The position numbers and the translations under genes are program-made. The notes under the pieces are model-generated. The model did not search any database, was not told where the DNA came from, and was given only the letters and a program-made list of their open reading frames with translations. This document shows, piece by piece, positions 1 through 8,934 of a DNA stretch of 64,000 bases; the first letter of the stretch is position 1, and each line of letters starts with the position of its first letter. This stretch comes from a candidate division WOR-1 bacterium RIFOXYB2_FULL_46_45 (GTDB lineage: Bacteria > Margulisbacteria > WOR-1 > XYC2-FULL-46-14): assembly GCA_001771585.1 (NCBI GenBank), contig MEUE01000001.1:964040-1028039 (forward strand). The letters are read 5' to 3'.

Positions 1-84
1 CCAAAACTTGATTCGTCGCAAACGATTGTGGTCTGTTTGTCGGGAAGAGGAGACAAGGATGTCGAGGGAATAAAAGGCTTATAA
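1..84 (+). CDS. trpB: Tryptophan synthase beta chain, C-terminal end only
   Basis: The frame starting at base 1 translates to a short tail containing VVCLSGRGDKD and stops with TAA at 82-84. CLSGRGDKD is the conserved C-terminal motif of TrpB, the PLP subunit that joins indole to serine. The rest of the gene lies upstream of the window. Its partner trpA follows at 994, with an oppositely oriented orphan gene in between. The last two codons (TTA TAA) form a palindrome that also serves as the stop region of that orphan gene. Confidence 0.85.
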   Translation, partial: PKLDSSQTIVVCLSGRGDKDVEGIKGL

Positions 85-897
85 GGGAAGCAACCCCGCA
101 CAAGTATAGGTTGGAAGATCCTCTATTTCTTCTCCGAAAAATTCCAGTATTTTTTCTGCAGAGGGGGGGCTGCTCTCTCCCCAATACGCTGGCCTGCCCC
201 GGCCGTATTTAAAATCTCCAAAATCTAAGGAATGTGTTTCTAAGCTGCCGTGTACTTTCATGGAGTGTACTCCCTGAACTCTCCAGAAAACCATGCTGTC
301 GGAAGTGTTTTCTTTTCTTTCAAATGTCCACACTTCTTCCGCTTCTCTCTCGCTGGTAAAATAACTGCATTTTTGGCAGCCATAGCCAATAACTGAAAAT
401 CGAGGGTTCTGATATGCTCTGTAAAAACTCACCAAAGGGTTTTCTCCTTGAGTTGTGATAATTATACTTGACCAGACGTGCCGCCATATGACAGATAATT
501 CTTCAACCCAAGCATCTGCTTTTAAATCGACCCGGCATCTTCCCAGATAATCTGCTTCAGGAGGGGCTTGATCGGCAGTATCCGGCTCTTTTGCGAGTTC
601 TTTTTTTCTGAATGAATAAGCACCATTTATGATTTGGGTTATTCTGGTCGCTATGATACAGGCTTCTTTGTTTTCAATATATAAGTCAGGGTGATAAAAT
701 CCAATTAATTCCTTATATTGCTTTAATAAGCTCTTTAACCGGACTGCCAGAGAGCCCCTGGTGGGGAGAAATATTTCTCGGGGAGCCATTTTGGAGAACA
801 AGGTAAGCTTGTTTTCCAAAAAATCTATTTGTTCTCTGCTGGGCAGTTTTGCTCCGCTCCCAAAACCTCGCCCTGTAAATATTGTCATAACCAGCAT
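79..897 (-). CDS. Orphan protein inserted between trpB and trpA
   Basis: The protein is 272 aa and I do not recognise a family. It has no obvious signal peptide or membrane segment. The middle contains a CxxC pair (GCQKCSYF, about residue 175), and there is a proline-rich stretch near residue 110. The first possible start is ATG 897 (MLVMTIF); a second ATG lies three codons on. The gene points against the trp genes, and its stop codon overlaps the trpB stop in a shared TTATAA at 79-84. Upstream at 941-968 is a GAAATTT-N14-AGATAAA element of the kind seen before other orphan genes here, so it is probably expressed separately from the trp operon. Confidence 0.7.
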   Translation of the reverse strand: MLVMTIFTGRGFGSGAKLPSREQIDFLENKLTLFSKMAPREIFLPTRGSLAVRLKSLLKQYKELIGFYHPDLYIENKEACIIATRITQIINGAYSFRKKELAKEPDTADQAPPEADYLGRCRVDLKADAWVEELSVIWRHVWSSIIITTQGENPLVSFYRAYQNPRFSVIGYGCQKCSYFTSEREAEEVWTFERKENTSDSMVFWRVQGVHSMKVHGSLETHSLDFGDFKYGRGRPAYWGESSPPSAEKILEFFGEEIEDLPTYTCAGLLPL

Positions 898-940
898 ATT
901 ATTTACCTCAACACGAATTATTTAGAAAGCCTGTTACATG

Positions 941-968
941 TTTATCTTTAATTTTTAGGGAAAATTTC
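941..968 (-). promoter_or_regulatory. GAAATTT-N14-AGATAAA promoter element
   Basis: On the minus strand, GAAATTT (968-962) is followed after exactly 14 nt by AGATAAA (947-941), upstream of the orphan gene starting at 897. It is one of twelve such elements in the window. The spacing matches the sigma-28/SigD consensus (AAA, 17 nt, CGATA). It lies back to back with the trpA promoter. Confidence 0.6.
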
Positions 969-980
969 ACTTAATTTTGG

Positions 981-986
981 TATACT
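981..986 (+). promoter_or_regulatory. -10 box of trpA, leaderless spacing
   Basis: TATACT ends 7 nt before the trpA ATG at 994, with no Shine-Dalgarno in between. The predicted transcript starts at or next to the start codon. No convincing -35 is visible. Confidence 0.5.
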
Positions 987-993
987 TGGCATT

Positions 994-1728
994 ATGTCTA
1001 AATTATCCGAAGCTTTTAAAAACAAAAAAGCCTTAATTACCTATATCACCGCCGGGGATCCGAATTTGGGGACGACCGAGAAATTGGTCTATGCCCTCGA
1101 AAAAGCCGGAGCGGACATTGTCGAATTAGGGATCCCTTTTTCCGATTCGCTGGCCGACGGGCCGGTGATCCAGGCCTCTCATCTTCGGGCGTTAAAGACC
1201 TCGTTGAATGATGTTTTCAAACTGGTCAAAAAGCTTCGCAAAAGAACCCGGATTCCGATTGTCCTGATGCTGGCGGATAACCTCGTAGTTAAATACGGAT
1301 CAGAAAAATTTTATCTCGATGCGGAAAAGGTTGGCGTTGATGGGGTGATTATTCCGGACCTGCCACCGGACCAAGGCGTAGGCGCAGGCATAGGCGTAGA
1401 TAAAATCCTATTGATTGCTCCAACGACTACCGAGGAACGGATCAAAATGATTGCCGAGCAATCGAGCGGATTTATTTATCTGGTTTCTTTGGCCGGGATA
1501 ACGGGGAAACGCAAAAATTTGTCGGCCGGGCTTCCGGAGCTGGTCCAAAAAATAAGAAAATATACGGACAAGCCGATCGCGATCGGGTTTGGGATCTCGA
1601 ATCCGAAACAGGCAGCGGCCGCGGCAAAGATTGCCGACGGCGTGATCGTCGGCTCCGCGATAGTTGGACAACCCTTACCTAAAGTTGAAAAGTTCGTCAA
1701 ATCACTCCGTCATGCAATTGATAGATAG
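994..1728 (+). CDS. trpA: Tryptophan synthase alpha chain
   Basis: TrpA cleaves indole-3-glycerol phosphate to indole and glyceraldehyde-3-phosphate and channels indole to TrpB. The 244-aa protein shows the catalytic Glu in VELGIPFSD (about residue 44) and the catalytic Asp in LADGPVIQ. The C-terminal glycine-rich phosphate loops GFGIS and GVIVGSAIV are also present. It is some 20 residues shorter than usual. Part of the loss lies after IIPDLPPDQ, where a helix is replaced by GVGAGIGVD, encoded by a 33-nt repeat (1373-1405) also found in three other genes. The motif usually reading LMTYYNP is LMLADNL here. Its 3' end overlaps the next gene. Confidence 0.93.
   Translation: MSKLSEAFKNKKALITYITAGDPNLGTTEKLVYALEKAGADIVELGIPFSDSLADGPVIQASHLRALKTSLNDVFKLVKKLRKRTRIPIVLMLADNLVVKYGSEKFYLDAEKVGVDGVIIPDLPPDQGVGAGIGVDKILLIAPTTTEERIKMIAEQSSGFIYLVSLAGITGKRKNLSAGLPELVQKIRKYTDKPIAIGFGISNPKQAAAAAKIADGVIVGSAIVGQPLPKVEKFVKSLRHAIDR
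1373..1405 (+). repeat. 33-nt GGCRYA repeat, copy 1 (in trpA)
   Basis: An AAGGC start is followed by GGCRYA-type units, in register with copies in mnmG, nadC and the PorV-like gene. Here it is read in the frame giving Gly-Val-Gly-Ala-Gly-Ile-Gly-Val. Confidence 0.75.
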
Positions 1729-2254
1729 ATTTTTTTATCGCTTCCGGCAATTTCTCTTCGCGATGTCGGCAACAATGAACGAGACCGACTGGCATTTTGT
1801 TAAACGCTATCTGAATATCGAAGAGCTGGCCCTTTTTCAAAAGCTCCCCGATTTTGAGCAGAAACATTCGGTAACGGTCGCCCATAAAATCGAAGAACTG
1901 ATCCACGGGCGGCACGATGTCGACGAGCGGAAGGCAATTAAACTCGGCCTGCTCCACGATATCGGAAAAATTGACGGGCACCTTTTGCTTTTCCAGAAAA
2001 GCTTTTTGACGATTATCCGTTTTTTTCTTCATCCTCTCTATGATCTTCTGGCTTATCTGGGGGAGGATAAAAAAGCGCGCCGGATTTTCCGCAAATTTTA
2101 TATCCACAAGCACCATGGGGCGATTGGGGCGGAACTGTTGGAAAAACTAGGGGAAGACAGAGAGATCGTAATTTGCACCCGGCTCCACGATTTTCCCGAA
2201 AAATGTGATAATATATATATGGAGCTTTTAGGAAAGGCGGACTCAACCTACTGA
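1712..2254 (+). CDS. HD-domain phosphohydrolase-like protein
   Basis: This is a metal-dependent HD-superfamily protein of unknown substrate, about 180 aa from ATG 1712 (MQLIDRFFY). The HD signature is visible as HSVTVAHKIEEL (first His), then GLLHDIGKIDG (His-Asp pair), and later HKHHGAIGAELL and RLHDFPE. The start is chosen because it overlaps the trpA 3' end and gives a typical length; an in-frame ATG at 1664 would lie deeper inside trpA. It overlaps queF as TGATG. Co-transcription with trpA and queF is likely. Confidence 0.75.
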   Translation: MQLIDRFFYRFRQFLFAMSATMNETDWHFVKRYLNIEELALFQKLPDFEQKHSVTVAHKIEELIHGRHDVDERKAIKLGLLHDIGKIDGHLLLFQKSFLTIIRFFLHPLYDLLAYLGEDKKARRIFRKFYIHKHHGAIGAELLEKLGEDREIVICTRLHDFPEKCDNIYMELLGKADSTY

Positions 2255-2628
2255 TGAAAGAATACACCGATCAACACGCGAAAGCGGGACTTAAGGAAAA
2301 ACTTCCGGAAATTGACGTTTTTGAAAACAGTTTTAAGGATTACGAGATAACAATTGTCTTCCCGGAATTCACCTCGATCTGCCCCCGGACCGGGCTCCCC
2401 GATTTTGCCAAAATTACCATAAAATATGTTCCCCAAAAATACTGCTTAGAATTAAAATCGCTAAAAATGTACTTTCTTGCCTACCGCAACCTCGGGATTT
2501 TCAACGAAAACGTCGTCAACCGCATCTTGAAAGATATTGTCGCCGCCTGCAAGCCCAAGCGAGCGGAGGTTCTCGGCGAGTTTACCTCCCGCGGCGGGCT
2601 TTCTACTGAAATTTCCTCCCGATTCTAA
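2254..2628 (+). CDS. queF: NADPH-dependent 7-cyano-7-deazaguanine reductase
   Basis: QueF reduces preQ0 to preQ1 in queuosine biosynthesis. The 124-aa protein is the short, single-domain type. It carries the catalytic cysteine in SICPRTGLPDFAKI (about residue 47) and the family signature LELKSLKMYFLAYRN. The start codon overlaps the stop of the HD gene (TGATG). The last codons contain the GAAATTT box of the promoter for the next gene, so a regulatory site is embedded in coding sequence. Confidence 0.93.
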   Translation: MKEYTDQHAKAGLKEKLPEIDVFENSFKDYEITIVFPEFTSICPRTGLPDFAKITIKYVPQKYCLELKSLKMYFLAYRNLGIFNENVVNRILKDIVAACKPKRAEVLGEFTSRGGLSTEISSRF

Positions 2629-2635
2629 CGATATA
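2608..2635 (+). promoter_or_regulatory. GAAATTT-N14-CGATATA promoter element
   Basis: GAAATTT at 2608-2614 lies inside the queF 3' end. CGATATA follows at 2629-2635 and continues as alternating TA. The spacer is exactly 14 nt. It precedes the 566-aa gene at 2676. Confidence 0.65.
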
Positions 2636-2675
2636 TATATAGAAAGGGACATTCCCCAAGAGGAGGATTTTATCT

Positions 2676-4376
2676 GTGTCAGCAATAGTTCAAAAACTAG
2701 GAGCGCGTCTGGCCGTTCCGGCTACCCGGACATTGGGTCGTGCCGCCAGGGCTATAACTACGATTAGGGGCTCTTATCCCGGGATAACCGGCCAGTTTTT
2801 AAGGCTGGCCGTTGGCAACACGGTTCTTCCTCATCCGGATTCTATTGCCAAAAGTGGAGCTATTTTATTTTCCGAATTGACCAGGGATATTACCGGGGCG
2901 GCCAACCAAACCGCCTGGTATATGGATACCAGGGCAAAACTCGAAAGAAAAGAAACCATTACAAGGGTAATTGTTAACTTTCCCCTGTGTGCAACAAATT
3001 CAAAATACGGCCATCCAGGAGGAGATGCTTTTCTTGCCGCTTTGTTTTCCGCGGTCGCTTCTTTTTTATCGTCCGAATATCCCGGACAACAAATAGGCGT
3101 TTACCGCCGGGGACCGAATTTTGAGATCGATATCCCTTCTTTTGTTGATGTGCGATCTTTTATGGCAAGACTCTACAAAAACCTTGACGGGCGCAGGATT
3201 GGTTTTGAATTCTCGAAAAAAGAAAACACCCCAAAAAAGAAAGGGTCGTCGGTTGTTTTTCCGAATATAGGGGCATGGCATTACGATCCAAAAGAACATT
3301 CCGGCCCCGCTTCGGTGGGAGAGCTTCGGACCGCCAGCGCGATTTGTTCCAGCCGCTTAAATCGACAGCCGGCAGAGCAAAGAGGTTCTTTTTCAGTTGA
3401 TGCCTATAATGAAGTCCTGGTCAAGAATTATTCCGCGGAATCGAGGGCTCCCGCCGAAAAGAAGGTCCGTTCACGCAGAATTATTGATACTCCGGAATGG
3501 AAGCCGTACCTGGATATTTTAAGAAAAAAGATAAGGGAGGCGCTTAGCTGGGCGGGGGTTAAAGGGGTATCTCAAGAATTGGTCAATGAGATTATCAGGT
3601 TAAAATATGTCGAACCGGACTCGGGTCTTCCAAATATCAACGCTTTTGATTTGATTGGTCCAGCGCTGGGAACAAGTTCCATCGGCTTTTTTGACGGGAA
3701 CAAGATCGGGGCGTTTGTCCGGTCTTTCGGCTTTTTGGGAGATTCGATGGTGGATATTATAATTTCACGAAGGATCTCTTCCGCGGCCGCCACCGTTTTG
3801 GCAAAAAGAGGGATTATTTTATTTCGGACCGGTCCGGGATCGGAAGAGTTTTGGGTGCTTGGAAAGGTGAAAAAAGAAGAGATGCTTGACGCGCTCGAAG
3901 AATTTACGGAGCAGGTTAACCGGCCCCTGCGTTTTAATATAAAGGTTTCCGAATTGAAGGCGGCCAAAGAGGGACAGGATTATCTTCGAAATAATTTTCC
4001 GGCCGACCTTACCGACGAAGATGAGGTAATAATCGACCTTTGCAAGATCAAAAGGCAGGAACGGTTTTCACAAATAACTTTCACGGGAGCGGCGCGTGAG
4101 ATGAATCCGCTTGCCGCGGAAGATGCCCGGCGCCATTTTTATTTTCACAAAAAGAGGGTAGAAGAGGCGGGGGAAAGAGCCAAAGAGGTCAATTTTGATA
4201 GAGTGGGATTTATTATGACGGTTGATCCGTACGGAGGATATAATTATCCTGGACACGAGGACTCTTTTTTGGTAAAAGCGGCCGAGGCACTCTCTTTTCT
4301 TTATACCTTTATTCCTCTTTCGGATATTTTGGGGCCGTTGTATCTTTGGTCCCTGAAACAGGCATCGCTAAAATAA
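2676..4376 (+). CDS. Protein with two or more degenerate GGDEF-like domains
   Basis: The 566-aa protein starts at GTG 2676 after a clear GAGGAGG ribosome-binding site. Two stretches look like decayed diguanylate-cyclase folds. The first has KYGHPGGDAFLAAL and later YRRGPNFEIDI (about residues 105-155). The second has DSGLPNINAF, then FGFLGDSM, and FRTGPGSEEFWVLG where a GGDEF motif would be (about residues 325-410). A third possible trace is YGGYNYPGHEDSFLVKAAEAL near the C-terminus. Canonical GGDEF signature residues are missing, so c-di-GMP synthesis is unlikely; a binding or scaffold role is possible. The N-terminus is basic and Ala/Arg-rich. It is expressed from its own sigma-28-like promoter and is followed by a GAF-like gene. 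The domain call is my reading of motif patterns and not a search result. Confidence 0.6.
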   Translation: MSAIVQKLGARLAVPATRTLGRAARAITTIRGSYPGITGQFLRLAVGNTVLPHPDSIAKSGAILFSELTRDITGAANQTAWYMDTRAKLERKETITRVIVNFPLCATNSKYGHPGGDAFLAALFSAVASFLSSEYPGQQIGVYRRGPNFEIDIPSFVDVRSFMARLYKNLDGRRIGFEFSKKENTPKKKGSSVVFPNIGAWHYDPKEHSGPASVGELRTASAICSSRLNRQPAEQRGSFSVDAYNEVLVKNYSAESRAPAEKKVRSRRIIDTPEWKPYLDILRKKIREALSWAGVKGVSQELVNEIIRLKYVEPDSGLPNINAFDLIGPALGTSSIGFFDGNKIGAFVRSFGFLGDSMVDIIISRRISSAAATVLAKRGIILFRTGPGSEEFWVLGKVKKEEMLDALEEFTEQVNRPLRFNIKVSELKAAKEGQDYLRNNFPADLTDEDEVIIDLCKIKRQERFSQITFTGAAREMNPLAAEDARRHFYFHKKRVEEAGERAKEVNFDRVGFIMTVDPYGGYNYPGHEDSFLVKAAEALSFLYTFIPLSDILGPLYLWSLKQASLK

Positions 4377-4379
4377 CCT

Positions 4380-4407
4380 GAAATTTTATTATTGCTTTAC
4401 CGAAATA
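4380..4407 (+). promoter_or_regulatory. GAAATTT-N14-CGAAATA promoter element
   Basis: GAAATTT at 4380-4386 is followed by CGAAATA at 4401-4407 after a 14-nt spacer. Only 5 nt separate it from ATG 4413, which predicts a leaderless transcript. Confidence 0.5.
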
Positions 4408-4412
4408 AACTC

Positions 4413-5162
4413 ATGACAAAGATATGGACTAATCACAGGGGAAAACCTGTGGATTTGGCGGCGGTCTTTTCCAGCTTTTCGGGGTTTTCTCCCGGGAAAA
4501 AGGTCTTATCTGTTCCTTCAAGCGAACGGTTTTTCACTTTATTTAGAACTGGCGGAGAGGCGGGTTTTTTTGCCGGCGCGGCAAGAGAAGCGGCTTCCTG
4601 TTTTAGCGATGCCGCGGGGGTCTTTGTTTATGCCGCAAAGGAAGGATATTACCGGCTTGAGGCAAATTTCGGGAGCTTGCTCCCGGCGCGAATTAGCGCG
4701 GCTATGCTGCAGTCACCCGACAGTATCCTTTATGCCGCAGCGGAAATAGACGAAAGGAAAGCGCAGTATCCCATTTTTTTAGGAACGATTTATATTCCCA
4801 ACATAAGTACGGAGAAGATTTTTTTGGTTTTCGACAGAAATCGAACAAGTTTTCCTCCCGGGCTTTTAAGTTCCGATAACGATGTTTTAATAAAAAAATT
4901 TAATAATGCCAGGGAGTTTTCCGTGGTTGCTACGTTAGATTGTGGAAAAATGCGGCAAGCCCGGTTTATCCCTTCAATTGTTGTTGCTCCTCTTTTGGAT
5001 GGAGAGAGGAGAAAGGGAATTGGTTCAATTGTGATGGTCGGGAAAAGGGCCGGTTTTTTGGGAAGACATTCCGAAGAGGGACTCCATCTTAAAAGAGGGG
5101 TTGATTTTGCGCAAAATCTGTCCGAGGCATACCAAAGAATATTAAGGCAAAGCAGGTATTAA
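4413..5162 (+). CDS. GAF-like domain orphan protein
   Basis: The protein is 249 aa from ATG 4413. An in-frame TTG at 4392 would extend it, but that codon lies upstream of the -10-like box. The layout resembles a GAF sensor domain: an N-terminal helix region with a small-residue-rich [19 protein letters not shown], and near the C-terminus [20 protein letters not shown], matching the usual PL...G..iGvl.l core, followed by a long helix ending in ILRQSRY. No output domain is attached. Its stop codon overlaps the mnmG stop in a TTAA at 5159-5162. It lies next to the GGDEF-like gene, which suggests a related signalling role; this is inference. Confidence 0.55.
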   Translation: MTKIWTNHRGKPVDLAAVFSSFSGFSPGKKVLSVPSSERFFTLFRTGGEAGFFAGAAREAASCFSDAAGVFVYAAKEGYYRLEANFGSLLPARISAAMLQSPDSILYAAAEIDERKAQYPIFLGTIYIPNISTEKIFLVFDRNRTSFPPGLLSSDNDVLIKKFNNAREFSVVATLDCGKMRQARFIPSIVVAPLLDGERRKGIGSIVMVGKRAGFLGRHSEEGLHLKRGVDFAQNLSEAYQRILRQSRY

Positions 5163-6928
5163 TCCCTTCCCGCCCTTGCGATCCAAACCGATAAGACCGC
5201 GATATCCGCAGGAGAAACCCCCGCGATCCTTCCCGCCTGACCAATCGTTAACGGCCGATGATAATCCAATTTATGTAGCGCTTCATTTGAAAGTTTTCCC
5301 CTAAGCTTTTTATAATCAAGCTTTGCCGGGATTTTTTTGTGTTCCATTCCGCGGAAGCGCTCAACCTGCTCCAATTGCCGGATAATATATCCGGCATATT
5401 TTTTTTGTACCTCAAGCTGTTCTTTGACCTCCGGAGAAATCGCTTTTTTTGCTTCAATCGCCGCCCGTTTTTTCTTGAACGCCCGGTATCTTTCCTTTGA
5501 AACCAGGCCGATCTGGTAGCCCTTTTCGGTCAATCTTAAGTCCGCATTGTCCTGGCGCAGGATCAGGCGGTATTCCGAGCGCGAAGTGAGCATCCGGTAC
5601 GGTTCGTTAATTTCTTTGGTAATCAAATCGTCAATTAATGTTCCTATGTACGATTCGTCCCTTCCCAAAATTAGCGGTTCTTTCTTTTTAACTTTCAGTG
5701 CGGCGTTTATCCCCGCGATAATTCCCTGCGCCGCCGCCTCTTCATATCCGGAAGTTCCATTAATCTGTCCGGCGCAGAAGAGTCCTTCAATCTTTTTAGT
5801 TTCAAGCGAATATTTTAGCTGCGAAGAGGGGACATAATCATATTCAACCGCGTAACCGGGGCGTAGGATCTCCACTTTTTCCAGCCCCGCCATGGTGCGC
5901 AAAAATTTTAATTGGACGTCTTCCGGAAGCGAAGTATTCAATCCCTGTGCGTAAATTTCTTCGGTCTCCCGTCCGCACGGCTCGATAAAACATTGGTGGC
6001 TATCTTTATCGGGAAAGCGGACGACCTTGTCTTCAATCGACGGACAGTATCTTGGCCCGATCCCTTTTATTTTTCCGGCATATAATGGGGAGCGGTCCAG
6101 GTTGGCCTTGATGATGCGATGGGTTTTTTTGTTGGTCCTGGTGAGATAGCAGGGAACTTGGGGGGAAGTATTAAGGATTAAGTGGTAAGTATTAAGTAGA
6201 GAATTATACTGCTTATATTCCCAAAGGAACGAGAAAAGCTTCGCGGGTTCGTCGCCCGGTTGAATCGTCATCTTTGAAAAATCGATTGAGCGGCGGTTTA
6301 GGCGTGGCGGTGTTCCGGTTTTCAGACGCCCAAGTTTCAAGCCGATTTTTTTCAAACTTTTCGAAAGCCCTTTTGACGGCGGCTCGCCCGCCCGTCCCGC
6401 TTCCTGGTGTTTCATTCCGGTGTGGATCACGCCGTTTAGGAATGTACCGGCGGTAATTACGATCGTTTTGGCTAAATAAGCCGTGTCAAGTATGGTCCTT
6501 ACTCCTTTTACCTTACCTGCGCCTATGCCTGTGCCTACGCCTTTCTCCACGAGAATTTCTTCAACGATGTCTTGCTTTAGATCTAAATTTTCCTGCTGTT
6601 CCAAGATTTGCTTCATCCTAATATGATATTGATCTCGGTCGGATTGGGCGCGGAGAGCGTGGACGGCGGGGCCTTTGGTCGTATTCAACGTTTTCATCTG
6701 GAGATAAGTGAGATCGGTTGTTATTCCCATCTGTCCGCCGAGGGCATCGACTTCGCGGACTAATTGACTTTTTGCCGGACCGCCGACAGAAGGGTTGCAC
6801 GACATTATACCAATCGTATCCAAGTTAATTGTTAGCAGTAAAGTTTTACATCCCAGCCGGGCGGAAGCAAGCGCCGCCTCAATTCCGGCATGCCCCGCGC
6901 CGATGACGATTACGTCGTATTTTTTCAT
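5159..6928 (-). CDS. mnmG: tRNA uridine-5-carboxymethylaminomethyl modification enzyme MnmG (GidA)
   Basis: MnmG works with MnmE to install the cmnm5 group on wobble U34, using FAD. The N-terminal [10 protein letters not shown] dinucleotide-binding motif, SCNPSVGG, and the C-terminal helical region ending in [15 protein letters not shown] are all visible. The protein is 589 aa. The start is ATG 6928 ([12 protein letters not shown]); an upstream in-frame ATG at 6943 lies beyond the -10 box. Two unusual inserts interrupt conserved stretches: [11 protein letters not shown] (33-nt repeat, 6511-6543) and [15 protein letters not shown] before [10 protein letters not shown], the latter encoded by an AGTATTAAG-type micro-repeat near 6163-6205. 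It is divergent from pyrH. Confidence 0.95.
   Translation of the reverse strand: MKKYDVIVIGAGHAGIEAALASARLGCKTLLLTINLDTIGIMSCNPSVGGPAKSQLVREVDALGGQMGITTDLTYLQMKTLNTTKGPAVHALRAQSDRDQYHIRMKQILEQQENLDLKQDIVEEILVEKGVGTGIGAGKVKGVRTILDTAYLAKTIVITAGTFLNGVIHTGMKHQEAGRAGEPPSKGLSKSLKKIGLKLGRLKTGTPPRLNRRSIDFSKMTIQPGDEPAKLFSFLWEYKQYNSLLNTYHLILNTSPQVPCYLTRTNKKTHRIIKANLDRSPLYAGKIKGIGPRYCPSIEDKVVRFPDKDSHQCFIEPCGRETEEIYAQGLNTSLPEDVQLKFLRTMAGLEKVEILRPGYAVEYDYVPSSQLKYSLETKKIEGLFCAGQINGTSGYEEAAAQGIIAGINAALKVKKKEPLILGRDESYIGTLIDDLITKEINEPYRMLTSRSEYRLILRQDNADLRLTEKGYQIGLVSKERYRAFKKKRAAIEAKKAISPEVKEQLEVQKKYAGYIIRQLEQVERFRGMEHKKIPAKLDYKKLRGKLSNEALHKLDYHRPLTIGQAGRIAGVSPADIAVLSVWIARAGRD
6163..6205. repeat. AGTATTAAG micro-repeat inside mnmG
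   Basis: The plus strand reads AAGTATTAAG, GATTAAGTGGT, AAGTATTAAG in close succession. In the mnmG frame this gives [13 protein letters not shown], which has no counterpart in the conserved MnmG core as I know it. It looks like an intergenic-type repeat accommodated in frame. Confidence 0.55.
6511..6543 (-). repeat. 33-nt GGCRYA repeat, copy 2 (in mnmG)
   Basis: On the minus strand it aligns without gaps over 33 nt to the copies at 1373, 10297 and 59613. It is read in the Gly-Xaa frame ([10 protein letters not shown]). Confidence 0.8.
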
Positions 6929-6933
6929 ACTAT

Positions 6934-6956
6934 ATTTTAGCATTATTTGCTATAAT
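6934..6956. promoter_or_regulatory. Divergent mnmG / pyrH -10 boxes, both leaderless
   Basis: On the minus strand TAAAAT (939-934 of this kilobase) ends 5 nt before the mnmG ATG at 6928. On the plus strand TATAAT (6951-6956) ends 9 nt before the pyrH ATG at 6966. Neither gene has a Shine-Dalgarno. The two promoters occupy the same 37-nt gap. Confidence 0.55.
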
Positions 6957-6965
6957 ATAATAAGC

Positions 6966-7691
6966 ATGCCCAAGGCAAAATATAAACGCATCCTCTTGAA
7001 GCTCTCCGGTGAAATCTTTGGCGGTAAACATAAATTCGGCATTGATCCGGAAATCATGAATTTGATCGCCGACGAAATTAAAAAAGTCCGCCGCCACAAT
7101 ACACAAATGGCAATCGTCATCGGTGGAGGGAATATCTTCCGCGGATTGAAAGGTTCGGAAAAAGGGATGGACCGCGCCACCGGCGATTATATGGGAATGC
7201 TTGCCACCGTCATCAACGCTCTTGCCCTGCAGGACGCGCTGGAACGCGAAGGGATACATTCCCGCGTCCAGACCGCCATCAACATGCAGTCGATTGCCGA
7301 ACCGTTTATCCGGAGAAGGGCGCTCCGCCATATGGAAAAGGGGAGGGTCGTCATTTTGGCCGCCGGGACCGGCAACCCTTATTTTTCAACCGATACCACC
7401 GCCGCGCTTCGCGCCGCGGAGCTTGACGCCGAGATCCTGATCAAAGCGACTAAAGTCGACGGGGTTTACGACAAAGATCCGGAACTGCACAAAGACGCCC
7501 GCAAATTCAAACGGCTTGGCTACATGCGGATTTTGAGGGGCTTGAAAGTTATGGATTCCACCGCCGCGTCGCTCTGCCGCGACAACAACATTCCGATCAT
7601 TGTCCTCAATCTTTTGAAACCGGGAAACGTCGAAAAGGCGGTGCTCGGTAAAAATGTCGGGACGCTGGTTACCGACGGAGGGAGGAAATAA
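6966..7691 (+). CDS. pyrH: Uridylate kinase
   Basis: PyrH phosphorylates UMP to UDP, the committed step towards UTP and CTP pools. The 241-aa protein has the amino-acid-kinase fold: the N-terminal KLSGEIFGG phosphate loop, the [10 protein letters not shown] glycine loop, the [13 protein letters not shown]-binding segment, [18 protein letters not shown], and [10 protein letters not shown]. The start is MPKAKYKRI at 6966, 9 nt after a TATAAT; upstream in-frame starts would run into mnmG. It heads the conserved pyrH-frr-uppS-cdsA order. Confidence 0.96.
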   Translation: MPKAKYKRILLKLSGEIFGGKHKFGIDPEIMNLIADEIKKVRRHNTQMAIVIGGGNIFRGLKGSEKGMDRATGDYMGMLATVINALALQDALEREGIHSRVQTAINMQSIAEPFIRRRALRHMEKGRVVILAAGTGNPYFSTDTTAALRAAELDAEILIKATKVDGVYDKDPELHKDARKFKRLGYMRILRGLKVMDSTAASLCRDNNIPIIVLNLLKPGNVEKAVLGKNVGTLVTDGGRK

Positions 7692-7692
7692 A

Positions 7693-8235
7693 ATGGACGA
7701 ATTCCAAAAGTCGGTTGAAGAGAGGATGCAAAAAGCGGTGGAGGCCTTAAAAAAGAAATTTTCCGGCATCCGCACCGGACGCGCTTCTCCCGCTCTTGTC
7801 GAACACTTGCAGGTGGAATATTACGGAACGGTCTGTCCTTTGCAACAGCTGGCCGGCATCTCCATTCCCGAAGCAAGAACGATTGCCATTCAGCCGTACG
7901 ACAAATCGGCGATAAAAGATATCGAAAAAGCGCTGCAGGCCTCAAATCTCGGGGTTACCCCCAAGAGTGAAGGGGGGAGGATTATTTTGAACCTCCCGTC
8001 TTTGACCGAAGAGCGAAGAAAAGAGCTGACCAAGGTCATCAAATCGGCCGCGGAAGAAGACCGCGTCTCGCTCCGCAATATCCGCCGCGACGCGATGGAT
8101 GAGCTGAAGGCAAAAAAGCTTCCGGAAGACGCTCAAAAGCTTCAGGAGGAAGAGATCCAAAAGCTGGTCGGAAAATACACAGCGCTAATTGACGCGGCGG
8201 CGGCGGCCAAGGAAAAAGAGATACTAGAAGTCTAA
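7693..8235 (+). CDS. frr: Ribosome recycling factor
   Basis: RRF splits post-termination ribosomes together with EF-G. The 180-aa protein shows the expected RTGRASPALVEHLQVEYYG hinge region and the helical RKELTKVIKSAAEEDRVSLRNIRRDA. The start is ATG 7693 (MDEFQKSVEERMQ), one base after the pyrH stop, with GGAGG upstream. It is followed directly by uppS. Confidence 0.96.
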   Translation: MDEFQKSVEERMQKAVEALKKKFSGIRTGRASPALVEHLQVEYYGTVCPLQQLAGISIPEARTIAIQPYDKSAIKDIEKALQASNLGVTPKSEGGRIILNLPSLTEERRKELTKVIKSAAEEDRVSLRNIRRDAMDELKAKKLPEDAQKLQEEEIQKLVGKYTALIDAAAAAKEKEILEV

Positions 8236-8934
8236 ATGCCAAAACAAATCCCTGCGCATATCGCGGTCATCATGGACGGCAACGGCCGTTGGGCGAAAAA
8301 AAGGGGACTCCCTCCGATTGCCGGCCACAAAAAAGGGGCCGACGCGCTCAAAGAAACGGTTAAGGCCTGCGCCGAAATCGGCGTTAAACACCTGACCGTC
8401 TACGCTTTTTCAACCGAAAACTGGGGAAGGCCCAAAGAAGAAGTCGGTTTTTTGATGGACCTTTTTATGCAGACGATGGAAAAAGAAGTCGAAGAGTTGA
8501 ACCGCAACAATGTCCGCCTCCGCTTTTTGGGACGGCTTGGGCAATTTTCAGAAAAACTCCAGGCAAAAATGAAAGAGAGCATGGAAAAACTTCAAAATAA
8601 CACCGGATTGAATTTAAATGTGATGGTGAATTACGGGGGGAGAGCCGAGATTGTGGACGCCTTACAGGAGTTACTGAATTCCCCACATTTAAATGTGGGG
8701 AATATATCCGAATCCGATATTTCAAATCATTTGTACACGGCGGGGATTCCCGATCCGGACTTGTTGATTAGAACCGCGAATGAAATGAGGATTTCCAACT
8801 TTCTCCTCTGGCAGCTGGCTTACGCCGAGATTTATGTGACGCCGGTTTTTTGGCCCGACTTTGGCAAGCCCCAGCTTTTGGAGGCAATTACCGATTTTAA
8901 CAAAAGGGAAAGAAGGTTTGGGTTAAGAAAATGA
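8236..8934 (+). CDS. uppS: Undecaprenyl (isoprenyl) diphosphate synthase, cis type
   Basis: UppS condenses IPP onto FPP to build the lipid carrier for cell-wall precursors. The 232-aa protein has the catalytic IAVIMDGNGRWAKKRGL at its start, AFSTENWGRP in the middle, and DLLIRTANEMRISNFLLWQ near the end (typically RTSGE/RTGGE, here RTANE). An in-frame 26-bp palindrome at 8678-8703 encodes NSPHLNVGN in a loop before the DPDLLIRT motif. The ATG follows the frr stop without a gap, and the gene overlaps cdsA by ATGA. Confidence 0.94.
   Translation: MPKQIPAHIAVIMDGNGRWAKKRGLPPIAGHKKGADALKETVKACAEIGVKHLTVYAFSTENWGRPKEEVGFLMDLFMQTMEKEVEELNRNNVRLRFLGRLGQFSEKLQAKMKESMEKLQNNTGLNLNVMVNYGGRAEIVDALQELLNSPHLNVGNISESDISNHLYTAGIPDPDLLIRTANEMRISNFLLWQLAYAEIYVTPVFWPDFGKPQLLEAITDFNKRERRFGLRK
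8678..8703. repeat. 26-bp perfect palindrome, copy 1 (in uppS)
   Basis: The 13-nt arm ATTCCCCACATTT meets its exact reverse complement. A second 26-bp palindrome with 11 of 13 arm bases identical lies at 37325-37350 in btuF. Both are in frame inside coding sequence. Confidence 0.8.
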
